The notes: generated from the letters alone by a model not told the origin. Counted from the first letter of the stretch, positions 25,991 to 34,952 are shown. The stretch: 64,000 nucleotides of DNA from Candidatus Rokuibacteriota bacterium (GCA_003220225.1 QHRU01000057.1:1-64000), one strand, 5' to 3'. Made by a program: numbers and translations.

Positions 25991-28152
25991 GCTACTCGCT
26001 CGGGATCGACATCGGCGGCACGTTCACCGACATCGTCGTCTACGACCACGCGCGCGGGCGCCAGCTGAACCGCAAGGTCCTCACGACCCACGACGACCCC
26101 GCCCGCGCCGTCGCCGCGGGCGTCGAAGGCCTGCTGCGCCAGCATCGCCTGCCCGCGCGCGACTTCACGCGGGTCGTGCACGCCACCACGCTCTTCACCA
26201 ACGCGCTGATCGAGCGCGGCGGCGCGGTGACGGGGCTCATCACCACCGCCGGCTTCGGCGACACGCTGGAGATTGGCCGCGAGCGGAAGTTCGAGCTGTA
26301 CGACCTCAACATCGTCAAGCCCGAGCCGCTCGTGCCGCGCAATCGGCGCGTGGAGGTACGTGAGCGGCTGCGCGCCGACGGCTCGGTGGAGCGGCGGCTC
26401 GACCCGCGCGAGGTCGCCGCGGGAGCCAAGACGCTCGTCGACGCGGGCGTGACGTCGATCGCCATCGTCTTCCTGCACGCCTACGCGAACGGCAAGCACG
26501 AGGCGGAGGCCGCGCGCGCCATCGCCCGACGGCACCGCGGGATCGCCGTCACCACGTCGCACGAGGTCGCGCCCGAGATCCGCGAGTACGAGCGCGCGTC
26601 GACGACGGTCGCCAACGCCTACATCAAGCCGCTGGCGCGCCAGTATCTCGACGCGATGGCCCGGCGGGTGGCCGGTCTCGGCATCCCCGCGCCGCTGCTC
26701 CTGATGCTCTCGAGCGGCGGTCTCACCCACGTCGCCGAGGCCGAGCGGACGCCGGTCCAGATGCTCGAGTCGGGCCCGGCCGCCGGCGCGCTGGCCGCCG
26801 CGTTCTTCGGCCGCGAGGACAGCCGCGGCAACCTGCTCGCGTTCGACATGGGGGGCACGACCGCCAAGCTCTCGCTCGTGGACGGCGGCGAGCCGCTCAC
26901 CGCGTACGCGTTCGAGGCCGCGCGGCAGAAGCGTTTCATGGAGGGCAGCGGGCTGCCGATCCGCATCTCCACCATCGAGCTGATCGAGATCGGCGCCGGC
27001 GGCGGCTCCATCGCCTCCGTCGACGAGATCGGGCTGCTCAAGGTCGGCCCGCGCAGCGCGGGCTCGCACCCGGGCCCGGCGTCCTACGGCCTCGGCGGCA
27101 CAGAGCCCACGGTGACCGACGCGGACTTCCTGCTCGGCTATCTCAACCCCGACTACTTCGCCGGCGGCGAGGTCCGCGTGGACATGGCGGCGGCGCGCGC
27201 CGCGCTGGAGCGGCTCGCCGGGCGCGTGCGGCTGTCGCCCACGGACGTCGCGTGGGGCATCCACGACGTCGTCAACGAGAACATGGCGTCCGCCGCGCGC
27301 GTGCACATCGCCGAGCGCGGCCGCGATCCGCGCGACTATGCGCTGCTCTGCACAGGCGGCGCCGGGCCCGTGCACGCCTGGGGCGTCGCGCACAAGCTGG
27401 GGCTCCGGCAGGTGATCTGCCCTCCGGCGGCCGGCGTCGCCTCCGCGCTCGGCCTGCTCGTGGCGCCGGCGCGCGTGGATCGCGTGGCCACCGTCGGCAT
27501 CAGGCTCGATCGCGACAGCCCCGTCGCGCTGGAGAGGGCGTTCCGCCGGCTCGAGGACGAGGCGCGCGCGGTGATGGCCGACACGGGCCTGAAGCTGGAG
27601 TCGGCGACCGTGCGACGGCTGGCCGACGGCCGCTTCCTCGGCCAGGGCTTCGACCTCGTCGTCGACCTTCCCGACGGCCCCTACGGCGACGGCGAGGCGA
27701 GCCGGGAGCGGCTGACCGCGGCGTTCGAGACGGCGTACCGCGAGAAGTTCGCGCTCACGCCGCCCGACGTGCCGATCGAGTTCATCAACATCCGCGTCGC
27801 CGTCCGCGCGCCGGTCTCGGAGACCGCCATGGGGGAGTCCGAGGGGGGTCTCCCCCTCGGTCAAACAACTGGGCAGTCCATATCCGAGGGCGCAGAGACG
27901 GGCATGGCTCTCCCCCTCGCCCGGCACACCGACGTGGAGCCTGGCACGGCCGTGAAAGGTACACGCGCCGCGTACTTCCGCGAGAGCCACGGCTTCGTCG
28001 AGTCGACGGTCTACGACCGCGCGCGTCTGGCGCCCGGCGACGAAGTCCGCGGTCCCGCCGTGGTGGAAGAAGAAGGCTCGACGCTGGTGATCGGCCCCGG
28101 CGGAATCGCGCGCGTGGCGACGAGCGGCAATCTCGTGGTGACGCTGCCATGA
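25987..28152 (+). CDS. hyuA: Hydantoinase/oxoprolinase family protein, subunit A
   Basis: A 721-residue protein from GTG 25987 (SYSLGIDIGGTFTDIVVYD). It has the ASKHA-type phosphate motifs GIDIGGTFTD (6-15) and LAFDMGGTTAKLS (about 284-296), and GAGGGSIASVDE near 338. This is the ATP-using half of N-methylhydantoinase, acetone carboxylase-like or 5-oxoprolinase enzymes; the substrate cannot be told. At residues about 613-643 there is a glycine/serine-rich insertion, encoded by a hairpin-containing segment (27826-27915), that I do not expect in the family. ATGA coupling to subunit B. Confidence 0.93.
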   Translation: MSYSLGIDIGGTFTDIVVYDHARGRQLNRKVLTTHDDPARAVAAGVEGLLRQHRLPARDFTRVVHATTLFTNALIERGGAVTGLITTAGFGDTLEIGRERKFELYDLNIVKPEPLVPRNRRVEVRERLRADGSVERRLDPREVAAGAKTLVDAGVTSIAIVFLHAYANGKHEAEAARAIARRHRGIAVTTSHEVAPEIREYERASTTVANAYIKPLARQYLDAMARRVAGLGIPAPLLLMLSSGGLTHVAEAERTPVQMLESGPAAGALAAAFFGREDSRGNLLAFDMGGTTAKLSLVDGGEPLTAYAFEAARQKRFMEGSGLPIRISTIELIEIGAGGGSIASVDEIGLLKVGPRSAGSHPGPASYGLGGTEPTVTDADFLLGYLNPDYFAGGEVRVDMAAARAALERLAGRVRLSPTDVAWGIHDVVNENMASAARVHIAERGRDPRDYALLCTGGAGPVHAWGVAHKLGLRQVICPPAAGVASALGLLVAPARVDRVATVGIRLDRDSPVALERAFRRLEDEARAVMADTGLKLESATVRRLADGRFLGQGFDLVVDLPDGPYGDGEASRERLTAAFETAYREKFALTPPDVPIEFINIRVAVRAPVSETAMGESEGGLPLGQTTGQSISEGAETGMALPLARHTDVEPGTAVKGTRAAYFRESHGFVESTVYDRARLAPGDEVRGPAVVEEEGSTLVIGPGGIARVATSGNLVVTLP
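27826..27915. repeat. In-frame insertion with hairpin inside hyuA
   Basis: CCGAGGGGG (27839-27847) pairs with CCCCCTCGG (27852-27860) around GTCT, within a stretch that also contains a lower-GC part (TCAAACAACTGGGCAGTCCA, 27860-27880) and the non-preferred codon ATA. The 90 bases keep the reading frame and add about 30 residues to HyuA between the conserved VRAPVSE region and KGTRAAYF. It resembles a palindromic mobile repeat that landed in a permissive loop. I see no second copy in the window. Confidence 0.45.
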
Positions 28153-29783
28153 GCGCGCGGCTCGACGCGGTCACCCTCGAGGTCCTCTGGACGCGCGTCA
28201 TCTCGGTCGTCGACGAGGCGGCCAAGGCCATCGTGCGCACGTCCTTCTCGACGCTGTCCAACGAGGCGAACGACTTCGCGTGCGTGCTGACCGACGCGCG
28301 GGGGCGCGCGGTGGCCCAGAACAGCGGCTCGATCCCGTCGTTCATCGGCACCCTGCCCGCCACCGTGCGCCACTTCATCCGCGAGCTCGGCGCCGAGTCG
28401 ATGAAGCCGGGCGACGTGCTCATCACCAACGACGCCTGGCTGGGCACCGGCCACATGAGCGACGTCTCGGTGCTCAAGCCGATCTTCCACCGCGACCGCC
28501 TGGTGGCGTTCTCGGCGACGACCTCGCACATGCCCGACATCGGCGGGCGCATCCGCGCGATCGAGGCCCGCGAGATCTTCGAGGAGGGCCTGCACATCCC
28601 GCTGGCGCGGCTGGTCCGCGACGGCCGCGTGGACGACACGATGGTCGCCCTGATCCGCGCCAACGTGCGCACGCCGGATCAGACGATGGGCGACATCTGG
28701 GCGCAGGTCAGCGCCAACGAGCTGATGGAGCGCCGCGTGCGCGCGCTCATGGACGATTACGGCCTCGACAACCTCGAGGCGCTGGGCGACGAGCTGTTCT
28801 CGCGCTCGGAGCGCGCGATGCGCGAGGCGATCCGGGCCGTTCCCGACGGCACGTACCGTTACGGGTTCAGCACCGACGGCACCGGCATGCCGTTCGAGTT
28901 CAAGATCGCGCTGACCGTGAGGGGCGACGAGATCGTCGCCGACTACACGGGCAGCTCACCCCAGCAGCCGCGCGCCATCAACTGCGTGATGGCTTACACG
29001 TTCGCGATGACCGCCTACGCCGTGCGCTGCGTGCTGCTGCCCGGGCTGCCGAACAACGAGGGCATGTACCGCCCCGTCAAGGTCGAGGCGCCCGAGGGCT
29101 CGATCCTCAATCCGCGCTTCCCGGCCGCCGTCGTGAGCCGAGCCACGACCGGGCACTACGTGCCGGCGCTCGTGCTCGGCGCGCTCCACCGCGTGATCCC
29201 CGATCGCGTGATGGCCGGCGTCGGCTCGCCGCTCTGGGCGCTCAGCCAGTCGAGCACGCGAGAGGACGGCAAGCCCTACACGACCGTGCTGTTCTTCAAC
29301 GGCGGCATGGGGGCCACGCCGATCAAGGACGGCGAGAACGTGCTCTCGTGGCCCAGCAACATCTCCTCCACGCCGGTGGAGGTCGCCGAGCGCCAGAGCC
29401 CGCTCTTCTTCCACTACAAGCGCCTGCGCCCGGGCTCGGGCGGCGCCGGGCGCTTCCGCGGCGGCCTCGGCCAGGACATCCTGATCGAGAGCCGCTCGCC
29501 GCGCCCGATCGTGCTGAGCGTCATGGCCGAGCGCACGAAGTTCCCCGCCCCCGGCCTCGCCGGCGGCGCGCCCGGCGGCCTCGGCGACGTCCGCATCAAC
29601 GGCACGCGCATCGACAATCGCAAGCAACACGTGCTGGAGCGCGGCGACCGCGTGCTCGTGAGCACGCCGGGCGGCGGTGGCTACGGCCCGCGCGCCAGGC
29701 GCGACAAAACGCTCATCGCGCGGGATCGCGCGCTGGGCTACGTCGGCCGCGGCCGCCGAGCCGTGAAGGAGGAACGCCCGTGA
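28149..29783 (+). CDS. hyuB: Hydantoinase/oxoprolinase family protein, subunit B
   Basis: A 544-residue protein from ATG 28149 in ATGA overlap with hyuA. Features of the HyuB family are DAVTLEVLWTRVISVVDEAAKAIVRTSFS, ITNDAWLGTGHMSDV (about 96-110), TSHMPDIGGR (about 125-134) and the C-terminal GGLGQDI...STPGGGGYG glycine-rich end. Acts with HyuA on a cyclic amide, lactam or ketone in an ATP-dependent step. It is followed by an EthD gene overlapping its stop. Confidence 0.95.
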   Translation: MSARLDAVTLEVLWTRVISVVDEAAKAIVRTSFSTLSNEANDFACVLTDARGRAVAQNSGSIPSFIGTLPATVRHFIRELGAESMKPGDVLITNDAWLGTGHMSDVSVLKPIFHRDRLVAFSATTSHMPDIGGRIRAIEAREIFEEGLHIPLARLVRDGRVDDTMVALIRANVRTPDQTMGDIWAQVSANELMERRVRALMDDYGLDNLEALGDELFSRSERAMREAIRAVPDGTYRYGFSTDGTGMPFEFKIALTVRGDEIVADYTGSSPQQPRAINCVMAYTFAMTAYAVRCVLLPGLPNNEGMYRPVKVEAPEGSILNPRFPAAVVSRATTGHYVPALVLGALHRVIPDRVMAGVGSPLWALSQSSTREDGKPYTTVLFFNGGMGATPIKDGENVLSWPSNISSTPVEVAERQSPLFFHYKRLRPGSGGAGRFRGGLGQDILIESRSPRPIVLSVMAERTKFPAPGLAGGAPGGLGDVRINGTRIDNRKQHVLERGDRVLVSTPGGGGYGPRARRDKTLIARDRALGYVGRGRRAVKEERP

Positions 29784-30121
29784 TCAAGAGCCTGTCGCTG
29801 CTGACCCGCAAGCCCGGGATGACGCATGAGCAGTTCGTGAGGCACTGGCTGGAGGTGCACGGGCCGCTCGCTCTCAAGGTGCCCGGGATCCGGCGGTACG
29901 TGCAGTCGCACATCCTGGAGGAGCGCACACGGCCGGACATCCCGTCGAGCGACGTCGAGATCGACGGCGTGGCCGAGCTCTGGTACGACGATCGCGAATC
30001 GATGATGCGGGCGCTCGCCACGCCCGAGGCGAAGGCGCTCTACGCGGACGGGGCGCTGTTCATCGGTCGGATCAAGAGCTACACGACGGAGGAGAAGGAG
30101 ATCATCCCGCTGCGTCGCTGA
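29780..30121 (+). CDS. EthD domain-containing protein
   Basis: A 113-residue protein from GTG 29780, with AAGGAGG 8 bases upstream. The pattern IKSLSLLTRKPGMTHEQFVRHW and HGPLALKVPGIRRYVQS is that of the EthD dimeric alpha/beta-barrel family, found in many catabolic operons (ether, polyketide and aromatic pathways) without a single defined reaction. It is the last gene of the operon 17885-30121. Confidence 0.9.
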   Translation: MIKSLSLLTRKPGMTHEQFVRHWLEVHGPLALKVPGIRRYVQSHILEERTRPDIPSSDVEIDGVAELWYDDRESMMRALATPEAKALYADGALFIGRIKSYTTEEKEIIPLRR

Positions 30122-30124
30122 GAG

Positions 30125-30319
30125 CTAGTTCTCGCTCGCGAGGGCCGCGATGTCCGCCGTCGCCTCGGCCATCGGCACCCAGCGCTCGAACTCGAGGCCG
30201 CACGCGCATCGAAGGAACAGCTGGTAGCCCTCGGCGGTCGCCGGGCTCCCGTTGCCGATCAGCTCGCCACACGGCTGGTGCGCCTCGACGAAGGCTCGAA
30301 TCTCGGTCGTCGCGCTCAT
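30125..30319 (-). CDS. Small hypothetical protein with CxC motif
   Basis: A 64-residue reading frame from ATG 30319, stop three bases past the EthD stop (convergent). It contains C17 and C38/C40 (FLRCACGLEFERW), a possible metal site. The Shine-Dalgarno would lie in a run of ten G on the minus strand (plus-strand C10, 30324-30333). Codon use is like that of its neighbours. Family not recognised. Confidence 0.6.
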   Translation of the reverse strand: MSATTEIRAFVEAHQPCGELIGNGSPATAEGYQLFLRCACGLEFERWVPMAEATADIAALASEN

Positions 30320-30399
30320 GGCTCCCCCCCCCCGGGCGGATATGGCAGCACCTTACAGCTTTCGGCGGTCACGCGGGGAACTATTCGCCGTGCGTCGTC

Positions 30400-31557
30400 C
30401 TACATACGGCCGCCGGGCCAGAACTCGCGCGAGGCCAGCCGCGCGCCCTCGGCGAGGCTCTGCATCTTCGCCCACACGACGCCGGGATCCACCGCCGCCT
30501 GCCCGACCCAGGTGCCGAAGCCGCAGTCGCTCCCCGCGATGACGCGCTCGCGTCCCACCAGCTTCGCGTAGCGGCCGATGCGCTGCGCCACCAGCTCCGG
30601 GTGCTCGATGTAGTTCGTCTTCGACTCGATCACGCCGGGGATCAGCACCTTGCCCTCCGGCACCTTCACGCGCTCGAACAGCGCCCACTCGTGACCGTGC
30701 CGGGGGTTGGCGGCCTCGAACGAGATGCCGGCGGGGCGCGCCGTGAACACGAGGTCGATGATGTCGGCCAGCGGCACGTCGTAGTGATGGGGGCCCTCGT
30801 AGTTGCCCCAGCACACGTGCATGCGCAGCTGCTCGGGCGGGATGCTCGCGGTCGCGTGATTCAGCGCCTCGATGTGCAGGCGGGCCGCCTTCCGGAACTC
30901 CTCGAGGCCGAGCCGCGCGTACTGAATGTGCCGGCCCATCGCCAGGTCCGGGCAGTCGATCTGTACAATCAGCCCGGCGCGCGCGACGGTCTCGTACTCG
31001 TGGCGCATCGCCTCCGCGATGGCCATGAGGTACTGCTCGTGGCTGCGATAGTGGTCGTCGCGGAAGAACAGCGAGATCACGCCGGGCGAGGCCGCGGAGA
31101 GAAACCCCTCCGTCGCCTTCGCGCGCGCGAGCGCGGCCGTCACGACCTCCGCGTCGGACTGGGCGGCGCGCCGGTCGCGCACGGAGATCGGCCCCGTGCA
31201 GGCCGGTGTCTTGCGGCGCGAGCGGCCGGGATCGCCGAAGACGCGCCTGGCCAGCTCGGGAAACTCCGCGAGGTCCTGGTAGACGAGCGGGTGGCTCTCG
31301 CCGCCGAAGCCGTGCAGCCGGTCCTTGATGTAGGTCGCGTAGCTCGGCTTGCTCATCTCGCCGTCGTTGACGACGTCGAGGCCGCACTCGACCTGGCGCC
31401 GCACGATCTCGTCGACCGCCGAGCCGACACGCGCGGCCAGCGCCGCCGGGTCCACCGGCACGCCTTCCTCGCGCGCGAACATCATCCGGATCAGGTCGGC
31501 CGGCCGCGGCAGGCTGCCGGTGTGCGTGGTCAGGAACCGCTCCGTGCTCCGCTTCAT
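30400..31557 (-). CDS. MetE C-terminal-like methyltransferase (cobalamin-independent methionine synthase/epoxyalkane:CoM transferase family)
   Basis: A 385-residue protein, only the catalytic barrel of the MetE family with no N-terminal folate-binding half. AAGGAG precedes ATG 31557. Zinc ligands are recognisable as H-x-C in MHVCWGNYEG and the later Cys in AGSDCGFGTW. The N-terminus is TTHTGSLPRP. Single-barrel members transfer alkyl or methyl groups to thiols or other acceptors; the substrate here is unknown. It is the last gene of the operon that starts at 36916 and contains a sugar-type importer and LigAB. Confidence 0.9.
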   Translation of the reverse strand: MKRSTERFLTTHTGSLPRPADLIRMMFAREEGVPVDPAALAARVGSAVDEIVRRQVECGLDVVNDGEMSKPSYATYIKDRLHGFGGESHPLVYQDLAEFPELARRVFGDPGRSRRKTPACTGPISVRDRRAAQSDAEVVTAALARAKATEGFLSAASPGVISLFFRDDHYRSHEQYLMAIAEAMRHEYETVARAGLIVQIDCPDLAMGRHIQYARLGLEEFRKAARLHIEALNHATASIPPEQLRMHVCWGNYEGPHHYDVPLADIIDLVFTARPAGISFEAANPRHGHEWALFERVKVPEGKVLIPGVIESKTNYIEHPELVAQRIGRYAKLVGRERVIAGSDCGFGTWVGQAAVDPGVVWAKMQSLAEGARLASREFWPGGRM

Positions 31558-31570
31558 TGGGCCACTCCTT

Positions 31571-32392
31571 TCAGCCGCGCAGGGCGCCCGCGGTGAGCCC
31601 CCGCACGAGGAACTTCCGGACGACGAACGAGAACACGAGCACCGGCAGCATGACCAGCGTGCCGCCGGCGGCGATCTTGCCCCACTCCCAGCCCTCGTAG
31701 TTCATGAAGTTGACGACGGCCACGGGGGCGGTCATCGCCTCCGTGCGCGTGAGGATCAGCGCGAAGAAGAAATCGTTCCACGCATAGAGGAAGCACAGGA
31801 TCGCGGTGGCGGCGAGGCCCGGCCCGGACAGCGGCAGTACGATGCGGACGAATCCCTGCCCCGGGCTGGCCCCGTCGATCCACGCGGCCTCCTCGAGCGA
31901 GCGCGGCGCGGCGTCGAAGAACGAGCGCATCAGCCAGACGACGAGCGACAGGTTGAACGTCAGGTAGACGATCACCAGCCCCGTGCGGGTGTCGAGCAGC
32001 CCCAGGTGCCGGTAGGCGAGGAAGTACGGAATCGTGAACGCGATCGGCGGCGCCATGCGGGAGACCAGGATCCACAGGGTCAGCGAGCCGGCGGCGCGGA
32101 ACCGCGCGCGCGACAGCGCATAGGCGCCGGGCACGCCGAGCAGCATGGCCAGCGCCGTGGAGAGCACGGCCACGATCGCGCTGTTGGTGAAGGAGCGCCG
32201 GAAGGCCGTGTCCCAGATCGTCCGGTAGTGCTCGAGCGTCGGCACGAACACGAGCTTCGGCGGAAACGCGAAGATGTCGGCCTGGGTCTTCAGCGACATC
32301 TGCAACAGCCACAGGAACGGCGCCAGGATCACGAGCACGAGGCCGACCACCGCCGCGTGAAGCAGCCGGCGCTCCCAGGCTCGCCTATTCAT
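31571..32392 (-). CDS. Sugar-type ABC transporter permease, MalG/UgpE family
   Basis: A 273-residue inner-membrane protein from ATG 32392 (MNRRAWERRLLHAAVV). An upstream in-frame extension is encoded by the intergenic hairpin element and is rejected. Six membrane segments; EAA loop RSLEEAAWIDGASPGQGFVRIVLP (residues about 180-202); DDF-like end. It partners the MalF-type protein of 32483-33373. The 90-bp gap to that gene is filled by repeat copy A, unusual inside an operon. Confidence 0.92.
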   Translation of the reverse strand: MNRRAWERRLLHAAVVGLVLVILAPFLWLLQMSLKTQADIFAFPPKLVFVPTLEHYRTIWDTAFRRSFTNSAIVAVLSTALAMLLGVPGAYALSRARFRAAGSLTLWILVSRMAPPIAFTIPYFLAYRHLGLLDTRTGLVIVYLTFNLSLVVWLMRSFFDAAPRSLEEAAWIDGASPGQGFVRIVLPLSGPGLAATAILCFLYAWNDFFFALILTRTEAMTAPVAVVNFMNYEGWEWGKIAAGGTLVMLPVLVFSFVVRKFLVRGLTAGALRG

Positions 32393-32464
32393 GTGGGGGG
32401 CCCCGACATGGCCCCCCACACCCCCCAAGCGGCTCGGAGCGCCCCGGGAAACCCGTGGCGCTCC
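32392..32464. repeat. Two-hairpin intergenic element, copy A
   Basis: TGTGGGGGGCC (32392-32402) pairs with GGCCCCCCACA (32410-32420) around CCGACAT. GGAGCGCC (32436-32443) pairs with GGCGCTCC (32457-32464), with an inner CGGG-AAA-CCCG stem. Between them is CCCCCCAAGCGGCTC. Copy B at 52368-52438 is nearly identical, copy C at 5062-5164 is diverged and inverted. The element lies between two cotranscribed permease genes and touches the start codon of the downstream one. Confidence 0.85.
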
Positions 32465-32482
32465 TCGGTCTCCCACCGGGCC

Positions 32483-33373
32483 CTACTCACTGCGCGGACC
32501 CCAGCCGACGGCGCGGACGATGATCGCGCTCAGCACGACGGTCGCCGACACGAGCACGACGGTGATCGCGCTCGAGTAGCCGAGGTACGAGAAGTTGAAC
32601 GCCTGGATGTAGGAATAGTAGTTCGTGACCTCGGTCACCGTGCCCGGCCCGCCGTCGGTGAGGATGAAGATCAGCGGGAACGCCTTGATGCTGTCGATGA
32701 GGCGGAACAGCGCGGCGACCAGGAGGACGCCGCGCAGGAACGGCAGGACGATGTGCCGGGTGAGCCGCCACGCGCCGGCGCCGTCGATACGCGCGGCGTC
32801 CACCATCTCTTGAGGGAGCATCTGCAGCCCGGCCAGGATCATCAGCATGGTGAACGGAAACCACTCCCACACGTCGGCCACGATGATCGCGAGCAGCGCG
32901 TACGCCGGGTGCGTGATCAGCGCCGGCATCGGCCAGCCGAGCGCGGCCAGCGCCCAGTGCACCGGGCTGATGTCGGGCGTGTAGAGCACCTTCCAGATGA
33001 TCGCCACCACGATCGGCGGCAGCACCATCGGGATCAGGAACACCGTGCGCAGGGCCTCGAGGAACCGCGAGCGGAGATTCAGCAGCAGCGCGAACAGGAA
33101 GCCGAGAAGCATCTGCAGCCCCACCGTCCACGCCGAGAGCTTGAGCTGGACCCAGAACGAGCCGTGCAGCCGCCCGTCGGCGGCGAGGAAGGTGTAGTTG
33201 CGGCCGGGTTGCGAGAAGTCCCACGCCGTCCGCGGCTGCGTCAGGTTGAGCGGCGTGAGACTGGTGGCGAGCAGGTAGAGGGTCGGCAGGAGGGTCACCA
33301 CCGCCAGCACGGCCAGCGTGGGCGCCAGACACCACCAGTGAAAGCGCCGGTCCAGCGCCGCGGAGCGCGCCAC
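32483..33373 (-). CDS. Sugar-type ABC transporter permease, MalF/UgpA family
   Basis: A 296-residue protein from GTG 33373, one base after the binding-protein stop. Six segments; EAA loop QEMVDAARIDGAGAWRLTRHIVLP; C-terminal FILTDGGPGTVTEV as in MalF/UgpA. It forms the channel with 31571-32392. No ATPase gene is found nearby. Confidence 0.93.
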   Translation of the reverse strand: MARSAALDRRFHWWCLAPTLAVLAVVTLLPTLYLLATSLTPLNLTQPRTAWDFSQPGRNYTFLAADGRLHGSFWVQLKLSAWTVGLQMLLGFLFALLLNLRSRFLEALRTVFLIPMVLPPIVVAIIWKVLYTPDISPVHWALAALGWPMPALITHPAYALLAIIVADVWEWFPFTMLMILAGLQMLPQEMVDAARIDGAGAWRLTRHIVLPFLRGVLLVAALFRLIDSIKAFPLIFILTDGGPGTVTEVTNYYSYIQAFNFSYLGYSSAITVVLVSATVVLSAIIVRAVGWGPRSE

Positions 33374-33374
33374 G

Positions 33375-34715
33375 TCAGGCGTCGAGCTTGACGCCGGCCT
33401 TCTTGAGGTCCTCGATCGCCTCCACCTGCGCCTGCTTCATGGCGTCGCGGGCGCCCTGCTGCTTCGTCGCGATGCGCTCGATGGCCTTGTTGATCTTGTC
33501 GCCCACCTGCGGAAACACCGGTACCGTCCGGTACTTCATGTAGCCGCTCTTGCCACCGAGGCTCAACACTTTGAGGTAGAGCTCGGCCACGTCCTGCCCG
33601 TTGAACGTCATCGACTTGCGATAGGCGGGATCGTCGATGATCGAGCGCCGGCACACGGTGGTGTAGCCCTTCTCGATCGTGATGCGCCGCAGCGTTTCCT
33701 TGCTCATCGCCCACGAGATGAACGCCCACGCCGCGCGCTTGTTCTTTGCGCCCACGGGGATGCCGAAGCCGTGGCTGTTGGAGCCGGGAAACTGACCGGC
33801 GGGGCCGCCGGGCATCAGCGCGTAGCGGACGGTGCTCTTGACCTTGCTCTCCTCGTGCTTGGCCAGCGGCGACAACCAGCCGAGCGCCTGCGTGCGCATG
33901 TTGGCGCGACCGGAGAGCTGCGCGCGCATGGCCTGGTCGTCGGTGTAGGACAGCAGCCCCGAGGGCCCGTACGTGACGAGGAGATTCGCATAGTACTCGG
34001 CGGCGCGCGCCGCCTCCGGCGTGTCGAGTGTCGGCGTCAGATTGCCGGGCGGATCCTTGAAGACGCGCCCGCCGTAGCCCATGAGGTAGGGAATCCAGTT
34101 CCAGTGGTGCAGCTTGTCGGCGACGAACGGGGCGACGCCGTCCTTGCCGTTCGTGGCCTCGCAGACCTTGAGGAGCTGATCGAACGTCTCGGGCAGCTTG
34201 AGCCCGGCTTTCTCGATGAGATCGGCGCGCCCGGCGCCCATGAGCATCGCGCCGGCCTCCCACGCGAAGCCGTACGTCGCGCCTCTGGCGTCCACGAGCG
34301 AGGACTGCGCGCCGGACACGAAGTCGGCGGCGTCCCACTCGCGCGGAGTCTGGTTGCGATCGTTGACGAGCTCGTCGAGCGGCGCGAACCAGCCGGCGCC
34401 GATCCAGCGACCCGAGTAGATGAAGGTGATGTTGAGAAAGTCCCACGCGCTGCCCTGCGTGGACAGCTCGAGATCGGCGCGCTGGTTGTACACGGGAAAC
34501 GCCTGCGGCGCGAAGTCGACCGTCATCCCGGTCTTCGCCTCGAACTCGGGGAGGTACTCCTTCAGGTAGGTGTGGAAGACGTGCTGGAACGAGGAGCCCC
34601 TGATGGTGACGCCGGCGAACGGCTTCGCCTGACCGAGGACGGCCGGCGGGCGGACGACCAGGCCGCCGGCCAGCGCCGCGCCCTTGAGAAACGTCCGCCG
34701 TGTGAGGTCAGCCAT
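33375..34715 (-). CDS. Extracellular solute-binding protein family 1, Tat-exported
   Basis: A 446-residue SBP_bac_1 protein. The N-terminus MADLTRRTFLKGAALAGG is a twin-arginine signal (RRTFLK), so it is folded before export. GGAGGG lies about 5 bases upstream of ATG 34715. The body shows VDFAPQAFPVYNQ and the WAFISWAMSKETLRR helix of the family, and it ends in a Lys-rich helix. It serves the two permeases downstream. It follows LigA by 21 bases, so the ring-cleavage enzyme and the importer are one transcription unit. Confidence 0.92.
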   Translation of the reverse strand: MADLTRRTFLKGAALAGGLVVRPPAVLGQAKPFAGVTIRGSSFQHVFHTYLKEYLPEFEAKTGMTVDFAPQAFPVYNQRADLELSTQGSAWDFLNITFIYSGRWIGAGWFAPLDELVNDRNQTPREWDAADFVSGAQSSLVDARGATYGFAWEAGAMLMGAGRADLIEKAGLKLPETFDQLLKVCEATNGKDGVAPFVADKLHHWNWIPYLMGYGGRVFKDPPGNLTPTLDTPEAARAAEYYANLLVTYGPSGLLSYTDDQAMRAQLSGRANMRTQALGWLSPLAKHEESKVKSTVRYALMPGGPAGQFPGSNSHGFGIPVGAKNKRAAWAFISWAMSKETLRRITIEKGYTTVCRRSIIDDPAYRKSMTFNGQDVAELYLKVLSLGGKSGYMKYRTVPVFPQVGDKINKAIERIATKQQGARDAMKQAQVEAIEDLKKAGVKLDA

Positions 34716-34736
34716 CTCGCCCTCCGCGTTGAGGGT

Positions 34737-34952
34737 TCAGTGCGCGCCGAGATCCGGGATGGAGAGCACGAGGTGGAGCGAGCCGCCCAGCTCGTTGAGC
34801 CGTCGTGGATCCCAGCGCACGAACGCCTCGCGCTCCTCGTCGGTCAGGTCGGCGGCGCGCACCGCGGCGGCGGGGTCGCTCCGGAACCGCTCGCGGAACG
34901 CGCGGTCCTTCTTGAGGCGATACAGCAGCACGTTGAGGTCGTAACGGCTCAC
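34737..34952 (-). CDS. LigA-type small subunit of extradiol dioxygenase
   Basis: A 71-residue protein from GTG 34952, overlapping the LigB stop as GTGA. It has the LigA-like helical pattern: SRYDLNVLLYRLKKDRAF, RSDPAAAVRAADLTDEER, ending in a Gly-rich tail. In protocatechuate 4,5-dioxygenase the alpha subunit caps the active site of the beta subunit. It is shorter than free-standing LigA (about 130-140 residues) and corresponds to the core LigA domain. Confidence 0.8.
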   Translation of the reverse strand: MSRYDLNVLLYRLKKDRAFRERFRSDPAAAVRAADLTDEEREAFVRWDPRRLNELGGSLHLVLSIPDLGAH

